DNA of 64,000 nucleotides from Brachyhypopomus gauderio (Eukaryota > Chordata > Actinopteri > Gymnotiformes > Hypopomidae): positions 13,865,858 to 13,929,857 of the forward strand of contig NC_135218.1 in the NCBI RefSeq assembly GCF_052324685.1. The letters run 5' to 3'. Below the pieces are notes generated by a model. It was not told the DNA's origin and ran no database searches. It worked only from the letters and a program-made list of their open reading frames with translations. The translations under genes and the position numbers were made by a program. Of the stretch, positions 50,698 to 61,938 are shown piece by piece (position 1 is the stretch's first letter; each line of letters begins with the position of its first letter).

Positions 50698-51256
50698 GTA
50701 AGTAAACCTATTTATTACTTTATCCTCTTTTTCATTAGGACCACACCAGAGTTCATTGTTTATTGCTCGTTTGTAAATGGAAAATCAGATTTTGGATTTC
50801 TTTCTTAAGACGAGTATGGCGTGAAGCACATGTTGGCAGGCTAGTTTGCTGGGCGTACACTGTGCGATTTTTGGCCCATTTTCAGCCGATTTTTCACTCG
50901 TGCGACTATTTTTGCGATCGGGCCGAGTTTCGACCTATTGAAAATGCATTCTATTGATCCACATAAAAAATACAATGAGTCTGAAGAACCCTCTAATTAT
51001 GCTGTGTTCTAGTTAATGAACTAATGATGAACCATCTTTGAGTGTAAGTGTGACATGTTATTAACATGGAGCAAGAAACGAGCGCATGAAACACAAATGG
51101 GGATTTTAATAAAATACAAGAAACGGACACATACTGAGGACCAGCAGTAAAAGTATCAATCAGTGGATTATAGGGCTCAAATGCAAAGCATTGGAGGGGC
51201 ACCTGTGGGGACTTGAATAGCGAAGTAAAATGAACTTGTTCATATTTTTACTTTAG

Positions 51257-54100
51257 GAGGATGGGGAAGACGAAAGCTGTCTCTTGTGCCCCCAGAAGAT
51301 TGTGGATATACTGGCAAAATTCTGAGAGCAGCTTGTAAAGGGCCCATTTATATAGCTCCACTTCAAGAACAGCTGGACACTAATCCATTGCCCCCTACAT
51401 CAGAAACATTCAGCAACATGACAAAAGCTCTGTGTCAGAAGTGCAAAACGTTATATCCACTCCAAGTCCTGGCTGATCACATCAAGTCATGTGAAATCAC
51501 AGCTGTGGAAGACTCTGTGGAAGAATCTGACCATCTAGACAGTGATGGTAATGAGCCAAAAGGGACCAAATGTAAGTAATTTTGTGTAAAGTAAAAGTAC
51601 ATTTGCAATGCTGATATAATATGATATATAATTATATTGCTAAAAATAAATGCTAGAAATGAAGTCTTAGTTATGATGTGAATTCTGTGCTTCCATTTTC
51701 TCAGCACCTGTTGATCACACCTGTCCAATATGCCTAAAAACATTCCCTTACGAAACCATTGAAATACACGCAAGTTCATGTGGAGAAAGGTATTCATGGA
51801 TTTGTCAAATGCTAACATCTCACTTTTGTCATTTTCCTTTTTTACATTATTTAAAATGTATAAATTAGAGGGATAGGAATGGTCCAAAATTGGCTCGAAT
51901 TAAGAATTTCTACACTGATATTCTATTAAAACCATTTTCTTCTCCTGTAAAGTTGTCTCATTGAACATATGAGGTTTTGTTTTGACCATTGTAGTGCTGA
52001 CAGCTATTCAGAAGTTGCGGATGAGGTATTGCCAGGCTGTAGTGCCAAGATTGTGGATGGTTGGTGCTGTATTCTATTACAAAATACAAGTAGTCTTACA
52101 TTTAGAAGCCTTGTGTATGTCATGCTTGCCTTTATTGGCCATTTGAGTTTCTCATGGGTTTTCCCGTTTCCCAATCCATAGAGTGGCAGTCAATCCCAGA
52201 CCCTATCAAAGCCATGTCTCTGTATCGAGAGACACAACTTCGTAACCATGCTACACAGGCACCTTTGAGTCTGTACATGGACATGAGAAGCACCCCAGCA
52301 GAACGAGATGGGGCCCTGATCTCTTTCTACAAGAAGACACGTGTGGAATGGGCTCGACCTTTGTACTGCAAATTGGAAGGTACAGACTTTACAATAGAAA
52401 TGAGTAGTTAACAATGACATGTTTTATTTAAAAATCTGGCTATTTTCACAGGTGATTGTGCTGTTGGGGAAGGTGTTACACGGTTCTTTTTTTCAACCTG
52501 CATTGATAGACTGAAGTCTGGATTTTCTGTAAACCTGGGTAATTCATCCACATTTTGTAGTAATGAATAAGAAACAGTGGTATATTATACTGCTTTCACA
52601 AAAATCACAATGCATAATTATACTGAAATTATTTCTGCATTTCAGCAAACATTGGGGTCACCAGACTTTTCGAGGGAGAAGTAGATCATTTGGTGCCGTC
52701 AGCCTCCCCCTTTCTTGTTGACAGTGATCTGTTTGTTGTGGCTGGGAGAATTTTGGGACATTCCTTTATACATGGAGGGCCATGTCTGTCTGGTTTGAGC
52801 CCAGCTTTTGTGCATGTTCTTCTGAAACAGCAACTGTGCAGCTAAATGACTGTCCAGACTTGGATATCCGTGAAACAGTGAAGCTTGTAGGTTAATCCTT
52901 TTATGATGCAGTTTTTATTTTATTGTATACCTGTTAAAATGTCTAACAGTTATTGTCAATCAACATATCATATTATCTAACCTTTTTGTATCTTTAAAGC
53001 TTGAGAAGTCTGAACTTTCAAATGAAGAAAAGAACACAGTGCAAGATTTGGCGTATGCTTGGGATCTCCCTGGTGTAACTAATGATAACAGGAGGTGGCT
53101 TTTTGAAAAGATGCTCATCCATGCTGTACGGTTTTCACTCCTTATTGTGGATCAAGATAATAGATTTGTGGAATTATTGCTTGAGTCATATAAAATTGAC
53201 ATTTTATATAAAATGCTTTGTGTAATTTTAACAGGTAATTGGACGAATCATGCGGCAAATCAAACAAATGAGACGTGGCCTCAAGGAAACCCCGATGTGG
53301 TCAGTTTTGTCCCAACGCCCAGACACGGTGCCTCTGCTTTTCCCAAGAGAATCATTACAGTGCGTCCCAGAGGTTGGTAGAAAGCTTACCTTTTTGTAAA
53401 TAAAATAAGCATATTTGCTGATGTTTTTCATGTCCTTATTCAAATATACATTACTTCCTATAGATTAATGCATCTTAAAATCTACATTTATTTGCTTAGT
53501 TTTACATGCAAATTGTTTTGTGAAGTATCAAAGTATGATTGGTCAACTTCTAGCTAAGAATGTCTCAGCTTTGTTTTATGCCTTGTATGTGTAGTTAGTT
53601 CTGCAGACAGTTTGCTGGCCTGAACAAGAGGAGGATGATTCTGATTCAGAATATCCACTTGCCACCAAGTGCCGCATCTCTGGATTCCTTCGACACTTCA
53701 TTCAAACTGGTAATGTGGAAAAATGTCCACTTGTTTGTCTTTCTTTTAGGATTTGTCAAAGTCTTAAAGGATTTTATCTTTAGCGACTTACAAACCTGCT
53801 TCATTCACAGCATCACCTACTGAGATCAAAAGTCTGCTGAAGTTCTGGACAGGGTGGGAGGTTCTACCTAGAGAGCTCACCTTTGAAATTGTTAAAGGTA
53901 GCCTTCCAACAGCATCTACCTGCTTCGAGGTGCTCAAGATCCCTGGCCATTATGAAGATTTTGAGGCTTTTAGGAGTGATTTGCTGTCATGCATTGGTAC
54001 CCATCTCACTGGGTTTTGGGCTCATTTAAATTCGGATCTTTTTTTTCTGTTGTTCCATATATTAGTGACTGCTGTTCAGTTGGCACTAGCCAGAATTTAA
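51257..54100 (+). CDS. UBZ-finger and HECT-domain ubiquitin ligase-like gene, apparently frameshifted
   Basis: About nine exons on the + strand: 51257-~51571, ~51705-51790, ~51994-52025, ~52186-52379, ~52453-52540, 52646-~52892, ~53002-53140, 53236-~53371, ~53595-53700 and ~53812 to the stop at 54100. The N-terminal part has two C2HC fingers of UBZ/Rad18 type (CQKCKTLYPLQVLADHIKSC and CPICLKTFPYETIEIHASSC). The rest follows the HECT region of the fish G2E3-like family: TRLFEGEVDHLVPSASPFL, GRILGHSFIHGGPCLSGLSP, YAWDLPGVTNDNRRWLFEKM. It ends in STCFEVLKIPGHYEDFEAFR, which holds the expected catalytic cysteine. HECT enzymes take ubiquitin from an E2 on that cysteine and pass it to substrates. 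Near 52818 (CATGTTCTTCTGAAAC) the frame shifts by one base, so this copy may be broken, unless the read is wrong. The translation start is not settled: first in-frame ATG at 51418. Cargo role unknown. Confidence 0.7.
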
Positions 54101-54204
54101 ACCAAAAGTGCTGAATACATTTACTCAAGAGTTTGTTACAAGTTCTTAATATTTTCCCCCATGTTGGCAAATTCTTCAGGTTGCAGTTTTGGCTCCTTCT
54201 AGCT

Positions 54205-54890
54205 CAATCAATCAATCAATCAAAGTTTATTTGTATAGCGCTTTTAACAACTCAAGTTGTCGCAAAGCAGCTTTACAGGGTTTACAAGGTTAACAATACT
54301 ATGGGTCCAGAACCCTAATGAGCAAGCCAAAGGCGACAGTGGCGAGGAAAAACTCCCTATGGTGGTGAGGAATAGGAAGAAACCTCGGGAGAACCAAGAC
54401 TCAAAAGGGAACCCATCCTCCATTGGGCGGCCCGTTAACACACAAATACACAAGTCACACATAATTCACACAATCAGACTAGGTAAAAGGTAGAATTGAA
54501 AGTTCTGGGTTTTGATATTGTCACTGTAAATGTCTGTTGATGAATGCCAGGCTTTCATTCCGTGTCGGAGCAGTGATGCTGGTATTGTAGGCTCCGACTG
54601 CAGTGTTACTCCCCAGGTGAACCCCGGTATCAGCACATCCACCGGCAGCCAGACCATCCCCCAGGTGCCTGCAAGTGCCTGTATCCAATCGTCTTGGGTA
54701 GAGCCATGCAAGAAGATAGATAATACAGACTGAGTGGACATGAATTTAAACCACCGTTGATTTAAATGTACGTAGCTCACGTGCCAGTGATCAGCATGTG
54801 GCTCCGGCAGACTAATCTATAGCAGCATAACTAAAGGGAGAGGTTCAGAGGTGACCACAGGCATGAGGGCTCACTGAGACATTGCTTTCC
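54205..54890 (-). mobile_element. Retroposon (LINE/SINE-type) nested in the transposon
   Basis: On the minus strand it ends AAAAGCGCTATACAAATAAA, CTTTGATTGA and further TTGA repeats, the same 3' end as the truncated copy at 10316-10402. Its body contains the conserved CCTCGGGAGAACCAAGACTC and CAGAGGTGACCACAGGCATG type blocks (given as + strand) of a very common fish repeat. It lies between the HECT and transposase genes and interrupts neither. The 5' boundary near 54890 is approximate. Confidence 0.7.
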
Positions 54891-55446
54891 AGTCAAGTCA
54901 TAGTCACAAATAGAGTGACTATGCTCAAGACTTTTTGCTGAAAGGGCAAAATGCCTTTGCAAGTTTGGTTAATTTTCTCTAGCAAATAAATACAGATGGC
55001 AATTCTCAAAATCTGCAATTGTCAATGGACTTCAAGTTCAGGTTTTAAGGTAGTAACAATTCCATTTAAGGTAGCAATAGTTTTAAGGGAAATATAATAA
55101 ACCTGAATTAAAATCTGATCTAAATGCATGCAACGATAGACTGTTGAGCCTGGGGAGTGTAAATTTATATATTACAATGTTTGGTTTATTCATAGGCGAG
55201 TCCATAACCTGATAGTATATAGAACAGTGTGGTGTTTTTTTTTTTTTGTATACACACATGACCCACATTGTTTATAGTGGAATGGGCATTAAAACATTCT
55301 TTAATTTGTGTTTGAGTGAAGCATTTTTCTTCTCAAAGCCAGTCCTTGAGTAAATATAGCTTAAATAAATCTGCATATCATGTGGTTATCTAGCCTAGGG
55401 TTTGGAAACACTGGGTTAATACCTACAACACACAAACCGTTATGTA
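54891..55446. other. Spacer between the two transposon genes
   Basis: AT-rich, no open frame of interest. It contains a duplicated TAGCAAT/TTTAAGGTAG word near 55050-55085. Confidence 0.4.
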
Positions 55447-55451
55447 ACCAC

Positions 55452-55807
55452 TGTTACGACCCCACGATTTCATGGGACTATGTTTGGGGTGTGGGGCAGT
55501 AGCATGCCGGTTGCGGACAAGATGAAATGAAAGAACGCGGAAACCAGTCGGATGCGTTAAAAGAACTCTTTACTGCAGAGTGGTAATCACCACAACAACC
55601 ATAAAGGCAGTAAAGCTCGTGTCGCCTCTCAGCGACTTCCAGCAATCACAGCAACCACACATACATACACAACCATAAAGGCAGTAAAGCTCGTGTCGCC
55701 TCCCAGCGTGGCCGACAGAATCCACTCGTGATGAGATCCACCTGTTGAAAATTAACCAGAAAAAAAAAAAGAAAGCAACCTCCCCAAAATCCACAGTACA
55801 CGTAACA
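55452..55807. mobile_element. Solo LTR nested in the transposon
   Basis: 356 bp from TGTTACGACCCCACG to CACGTAACA, with the TG...CA ends of an LTR. It is flanked by perfect 5-bp copies of ACCAC (55447-55451 and 55808-55812). No internal region or second LTR is present. Inside, CCATAAAGGCAGTAAAGCTC and the following GTGTCGCCTC occur twice, at about 55600 and 55671, a local tandem duplication. Confidence 0.9.
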
Positions 55808-56184
55808 ACCACACATCAGCCAAGTCATCCTCTATCCAAGTTCTAGACTAAGACCATTTGAGTCCAAGTTCTCTTGGGTGTCGTCGTCTCCGGTAAGTTG
55901 TTGATGTCCATAGAATTTAGTGTAGAAGCCACAATCCAGCGATACATTCTTAGAAGTCCGTTCCTCCCCAATGTTTGTATGCAACTGAAAAAGAAAACGA
56001 GAGAAAGCAGTAGCAGCATGTACATATACACAATGTATAGCAAACCATAATGAGCAGAACCGGAGGCAGCTGTTTTATTATACACCTTTTCAAATAATTC
56101 AAAATGCCTTTATAAATATTCTTGTCATGACAAAAACAACAATAGCTTATATGGACTAATACACCACTTTTTAATATACAGACC

Positions 56185-59100
56185 TTATTGATTATCCAAC
56201 AAATAAGAAGCATGATGCAAACAATTCAGATAGATATCACGCCCATAACTATCTGATGATGCAGTTGGTTGTACAGCTAATCTAAGCAGCTCAAGGCTCC
56301 TGGGGTTAAGTGGACATTCCAAGCCTGGCAGGATGACACCTTGGTGTTCTTCCACATCCAATCCAGAATCTTCCCAGTCAATGGCATCAATATGAATTCC
56401 CTAAATGTACATAGCCCAGTAATAAGTGTTAATTGCACACATTAATAACCACAAAGATAATTAAAAATGTTTTAATTACATCACCTCTGACATTCCTGGT
56501 TCTCCGACTGGATTCTGCATGAGGCCGAGGTGCCACAGCTGATTTGGTGTCATATTTTGTTCAGTCCGGACTGGGTGATCATCCCAGCCGCGTGCAAATC
56601 TGGACAGATCATCTTTCAGCCGTGGCAGAAACGAGTAGTGAACACAGTAGAGGTGCAAGCTGTCAGCAATGTCAAGAAGCCCATCCTCTTCCAAGGTGTG
56701 AAGAACATCGTAGTACACCTGGGTGACTGCTAACCACACATCTCGCCACAGGCGTTCTATTCTGCAAAAATAAAAAAACCTAACAAAATTAACCAATTAC
56801 AAGCGCATCTTCGAACATGTATAATTATGCTGAATAGAATAGTAATGCTGCTTGATTTTCTTTCTTGCATTAAATTACTTTATACTGTTTTGGGACCGGA
56901 TGTGAAACAGTTGTGAATGAAGTATGGTGACCCCATGTCATGTTAAATCAGTTCATACCTCTGATTGTGGACACTCTTTCCAGAAATAAAGCTTCCACAC
57001 CCAGTTCCTCGTACTGTGAACATTGCCTGAGCAATATCCACATTCTCCACACCTTGATCTGCTCTCACTCTGGAATAGGTGCATGGTGTGCTAACTTTTA
57101 CAACCAAACCATTCTTCATATTAAATAGTTCTGGGCTAAAATAACATTATTGAAAAGGACAGTAAGGCTTTACTCACTTCTTAGGCCATCCAAACCTCCT
57201 CACACCATCTAAGAAGAATGCATAAGCTGTTGAAGCCTTGTTGTTTGAAGCAGCATTGAGATACATGATCTGTAAAAACAAAAGTCAGTACTGTGATATT
57301 GCTACAATATACATGCTCAAAAATAGTGTTGAGGCACTCTCTAAGACAAAGTTTATAACTTTTTAAGCCAAACATATTTAATCCATCATTTACAACAGAA
57401 CATTTTCAGGTTCACTGACAATACCATATATTAGTGGTAATCAAGTGAAAAGTGAAAAGGGGAAATACATGATTTTTTTAATTTCTATGAAATGTAATCA
57501 AATATATTTTTTTCATAAAGGTTCATATATATACATTTGGTATATACTTCAAACATGACATTTTATGGAAACAAGAATTTAGATGTCAAAGTTAGACCCT
57601 ACCTTCCTTGAGAAGCCATCAATACCACCAAACACCACAATATTGTACCTGTGAAAATAAAGAGAATGGCTACTAAGCCTAGAGAATAAGTGATGGCTGA
57701 AGAATTAATTGGTTTTATCAAAATCTGTCTTTTAAGGTAATAAAAACAAGATAAATAATGCAGAGCTCATAACCTGGCAATGAGGTACACTGTATATAGT
57801 ATTCAGTCCTCAAAGAATTGGACATGCTGAACTTCTTAGCGAGAAAAATAAATGCCTGGAGCTTAAAAGGTGTATTGCATAATTTCTTTTTCTGCTTTAC
57901 ATAAATAAATCATAAAAGTGATCTGAAATATCCCATTCAAGAGACACAGTCAGAATTGTTTACCCAATTTGTGATAAAAACCTTAAGTGGTTTGAAGACT
58001 CTAAAAGCTACATCACAGAATTCAAAAATGGTCACAAATATTTATTAATGATTGTTTTGAAAAACTTGTTTGAAAATTGACCTAAAATATTTTTGTTCAA
58101 GGTTAAAAGCTAAATGCAGGGTGTTAAGTTTTCCTTTGTCAACATTACATACTGTATAAGAACTTGGAAGACATGTCTACTTCACTGGCGGTTTGGTAAA
58201 TATTTGTGATCAAAGTGACTCCTGGTTCTATTCACCACCACTAGGAATAGCCTAAATCATAGTCAATTTTTCAAAAATGAACCCAAACTGGAATGACTCT
58301 TTACATCTAAATTAAAATGGGATATTAAACATCAAATCATTAAGCCCTGCATCAAGTATATCCGAGTAAATTTCAATAACAAAATAATGACATTTAAACA
58401 AAAAAGGTGGGAAAATGGGTGGGCAAACAAATGTGAAAAAAGAATGAATAATAAGAACACTGTAAGCACAGACCTGCGAGTATATCAGTTCCCTGCATGC
58501 AACAGGCTACCTACCTGATGAGCTTGTGATTGGTGTCAATGTGTTGCATACACAATGGTCCAGGAACAGAGTACTTGCGGCGGATAACACAACCCATACT
58601 TGACAATCTAAGCAAAATGCCAGCAGTGTCAACACGATGCATTGAGGCCCTCACTCTTGCCCACTGCACGCGGTGGCCCTCAGACTGAAGACACCCCTTG
58701 ACTGTCCGATAGCCTGCATGCGGAAGCCTTGACTTGATGTTTCTGACCATCATGTCTAGATCTTCATCAGAAAGAGTAGAGTACATATTTGACACAGACA
58801 TATTGAACTCGCGCATTCTACGATGTACTGTGCTTTTTGAAACTCTGAGAATTCTGGCAACACATGATGCCGATAGTCCAATCTCAAAAAGGTCTTTCAA
58901 GTGCTCAGATGTAATTTGAAGTCTTGAAAGCCCATGGGGTCCCATCTCCCAAAAAACAGAAGAGGGTGACTCTGGTGATGCGAGCAGAGCACAAAGATCC
59001 GAGTGAAACCTATCCAGTGCCTCCTTCACGACATCTGGTAGGAAGCCTACACTGGCTGCACTTATTAAGATTCTTTCTTGACTGATGACATACAGCATAT

Positions 59101-60554
59101 AGTCAAAATCAGGAGCATTACTTGAAAGAGCATGTTCAAGCCTTGTCTGGAGTCTTGAGATGCAATCTTGTCTAAAAGCTTCCTGCAATATCAAACATGA
59201 CACTAAATAAAATATGAAACACTGGCACTCATCATAGTTACTGAGCTACACATAACCAATGAAAAACCTTTCATAACGTGTATATTTTTTAACAATTAAA
59301 GTAATAAAAACAATAGGTTTCCCACATTACGTGTGTGAACCCTAATAATTTCGACCATCACTTTAGGATGTTAACAGAAGATCCTTTTCATGTATTCACA
59401 TTAAGTTAGTACCAGTCTGAAAACACACTTTCCCTTTACATACAGCATTTTACACTGACAGTTCATAAAATATTTAACCAGTTATGAGGAGCTTGTTATC
59501 TTGACCAGGTCGGCTTAAGCATAATCTCACTGTACATTTGTTAGAATACTGCACCCTCCACAACTTCGCCGAGTTAGGCGGTTGAATATGCAGCCTCTAA
59601 ACTGACTCCCGTGCAAAACAGAACGTATTTTGTTCTTATTGCAAAATAAATATATGTTGAATAATGTTGCTTCGTTGCAAACACCAACTCACATTCCCGT
59701 AACCTTCACTAAAATATTCCAAGCAATTTTGCCGGAAGAATATAGCTGTGATTTAAGTTAGAATAGGACTATGTGTATGCGCGGTGTCTACTAATAACTC
59801 CGATAATAAAAACGCTGTTTTTTCTATGCGCGCACACACACGCACAGCGGCTTAATCATTTTTACCGACTGTGATTTGTGACTAATGTCAATACACCTAC
59901 ACCAGAATATATAATGCTTCTTTGCGGAATGCACAACGTAGCTGCAGCTTCAGTGCTTCCGTCACGTACTTACATACGTTAAAACAAAATGCTGTTCATC
60001 TTCGATACTGAAGAAACCTAACACGGATACTAACTGGGCGTACACTGTAGGATATTTTAAATCGTGTACTCAGCTCCAGCTCAAACTGTACGACTAAATC
60101 GCAAGGAGAGTCGGCTCGTAGAGCTGCTTCAACAGTGCGATACTCTCACGAGGAGCGATTTGAATTTCAAACATGTTTGATGTTCTTGCGACGCTGCGAT
60201 TTCTGATCGAGAGTTGGTCGTGAGGTGTGAATCGCTCCTCGGTTACCTGTGTAAACCACACGATGCACGACACGCGATTGAGCCGAAACTCGGCCCGATC
60301 GCAAAAATAGTCGCACGAGTGAAAAATCGGCTGAAAATGGGCCAAAAATCGCACAGTGTACGCCCAGCAAACTAGCCTGCCAACATGTGGTTCACGCCAT
60401 ACTCGTCTTAAGAAAGAAATCCAAAATCTGATTTTCCATTTACAAACGAGCAATAAACAATGAACTCTGGTGTGGTCCTAATGAAAAAGAGGATAAAGTA
60501 ATAAATAGGTTTACTTACAGCTGGAAAAGCTCCGACAGTGCGATCTTCGGCCAT
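56185..60554 (-). CDS. DDE integrase-like transposase of the IS3EU-like element
   Basis: Seven minus-strand exons: 60554-60519, 59182-58515, 57648-57603, 57269-57178, 57069-56959, 56761-56485 and 56400-56185. All have GT-AG borders and sum to 1446 nt, 481 residues plus stop, with no frame break. Exon 1 ([12 protein letters not shown]) lies in the terminal inverted repeat. Residues about 114-140 ([20 protein letters not shown]) form a helix-turn-helix. The rve-type catalytic core has D228 ([11 protein letters not shown]), D285 ([10 protein letters not shown]) and E320 ([13 protein letters not shown]), with 34 residues between the last two. This matches retroviral-type and IS3-type integrase folds. 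A C-terminal region with [11 protein letters not shown] follows. No reverse transcriptase or protease is fused. It should cut the element ends and join them to the 6-bp staggered target. The start was chosen because exon 1 joins exon 2 in phase. Confidence 0.88.
60034..60367. mobile_element. MITE in transposase intron 1, right arm
   Basis: 334 bp with inverted ends: CTGGGCGTACACTGT on the left and ACAGTGTACGCCCAG on the right. It has no coding capacity. The flanks (TAA before, CAA after) do not give a clear target duplication, so the superfamily is not assigned. Its right 84 bp belong to the terminal inverted repeat; the left arm has only that part. Confidence 0.75.
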
Positions 60555-60977
60555 GGTCTTCCGAATGGTCCTTTTACAAAACTGGCAGAAAGACGCACCT
60601 CCCATTGACCTCTGATATGTTTTGTGATTGGCCAGATGCAGTTCGATTAGCTCTGAGTTTGTTTGCTCATCCTACGTATCCCGGATGAACCGCATTTCAA
60701 CCTGAACCTGAATTTCGACCCGAACCTGAATTTCGACCTGAACCTGAATTACGACCTGAACCTGAATTTCGACCCGAACCTGAATTACGACCCGAACCTG
60801 AATTTCGACCCGAACCTGAATTGCGACCCGAACCTGAATTGCGACCCGAACCTGAATTTCGACCTGAACCTGAATTTTAACTCGAATTTTTGCATACCTG
60901 CGAGGATTTTACAGACTGTTTTTTCAAGTAATAATGATTTCAGGTTCAGGTTCTGGTGACACTATAATAGCTCCATA
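60284..60977 (-). repeat. Right terminal inverted repeat, 694 bp
   Basis: Reverse complement of 50239-50932. It carries the transposase first exon at 60554-60519 and the 18-bp array at 60686-60883. The inner border at 60284 falls inside the MITE. Confidence 0.93.
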
Positions 60978-60983
60978 CACAAC
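60978..60983 (+). other. Right target-site duplication (CACAAC)
   Basis: Exact copy of 50233-50238, directly after the terminal ...CTCCATA. Confidence 0.9.
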
Positions 60984-61938
60984 CAGCAGGAGTCCAAAGC
61001 AAATGGAAGTTAAGCCAAGCAAGTTGTACGTGACATATGTTCTAGCATCTATTTTCAATGAAAACCTGGAGACTGAGCAGTTGCTGTCTTGTTTTTGTAA
61101 ACCACTAAAAATACAAAACCTAAAATAGCTGAGCAAAAACAAAAGACTTTTTATGTCTGAAAAACTGTCCAGAGATTTTTCTCTTGTGTGTTTTAATAGC
61201 AGTAGAGCATAATGCAACAGAATGGTCCTTTCAGAAAACCGCTTTAATATTACGTCTCCGTCTTTTCCCTGTCCACGGTAACCAACCAAATTTGCCAGGT
61301 GGTGATACGCAGATCTCAGATTGACCCTATAGATTTGAGGTTGTCAAGGAAACACTCATTAATCACTCAGAGACCACACACCCTGGATAGAACAATATCA
61401 CCTGGAATCTTTCCTAAAACTGAACCTGCATGTAAATGTTGAGTCACGTGTTCTGTTTTCCATAGCACTGTAGGCACTTCCCTTTGATGTGTCTTCTAGT
61501 ATTTCATTATTATTATATTTTCCATTTAACTAAATATGTTTTGCTTTACTTTGTAAAGCACCATGCCTGACTTGCCTCTCAAGCCATGAACACAGGTTAT
61601 CATAGTAAGGGCATTTTTCTGTCTATAATCACTGTACCCAGGCAGGCTGTATGAGGTCTCATCTGATTCTTCCATATACATAAATATGCTGTTGTGCTAA
61701 AGAAAATGCTTATTTGCAATTTAAGACTAATTTAATGTTAAATAAACATTCAAAATTCACATCTGCCTGACTAATCAGGCCCCAGATCCTCAGTCTGCTT
61801 TTCTTTCCCAAAGGAAGGGAAACAGAAGGATACACATTAGCATTTCAAGGCAGCCAAATCGTGTAATATTTAGAGCAGCATAAGGGCATAAGGTTGCCAT
61901 CTCTGTTCCACATTGCAGCTACACAACCCTCTCACACG
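60984..61938. other. Gene-free spacer
   Basis: No supported exon, RNA gene or clear element between the transposon and the minisatellite. Confidence 0.5.

Larger units (their letters stand above)
50239..50932 (+). repeat. Left terminal inverted repeat, 694 bp
   Basis: Reverse complement of 60284-60977. Every paired position I checked sums to 111216, so there is no net indel. Two substitutions were seen, near 50628 and 50825. It contains the 18-bp repeat array, the ATG exon at 50662-50697 and, at its inner end (50849-50932), 84 bp of a MITE that is complete only in the right arm. Confidence 0.93.
50239..60977. mobile_element. 10.7 kb integrase-type DNA transposon, IS3EU-like, with HECT cargo
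   Basis: The element starts TATGGAGCTATTATAGTG and ends with its exact reverse complement. It is flanked by a perfect 6-bp duplication, CACAAC. The terminal inverted repeats are 694 bp each (50239-50932 and 60284-60977), of equal length, and I found only two mismatches. Inside are a complete seven-exon DDE integrase gene on the minus strand and a zinc-finger/HECT gene on the plus strand, convergent. TAT...ATA termini, a 6-bp duplication and an integrase-like transposase are what I remember of the IS3EU superfamily; that name is from memory. No RNA-element features (LTR, primer site, reverse transcriptase) belong to the element itself. A solo LTR, a retroposon and a MITE are nested in it. Confidence 0.9.

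Noticed and set aside
50933-51256. A small bridging exon linking the TIR exon to the HECT exons
   Set aside because: The only candidate with good borders (about 31 bases ending TTTGAGT|gtaagt) has the right length for the phase change but contains an in-frame stop.
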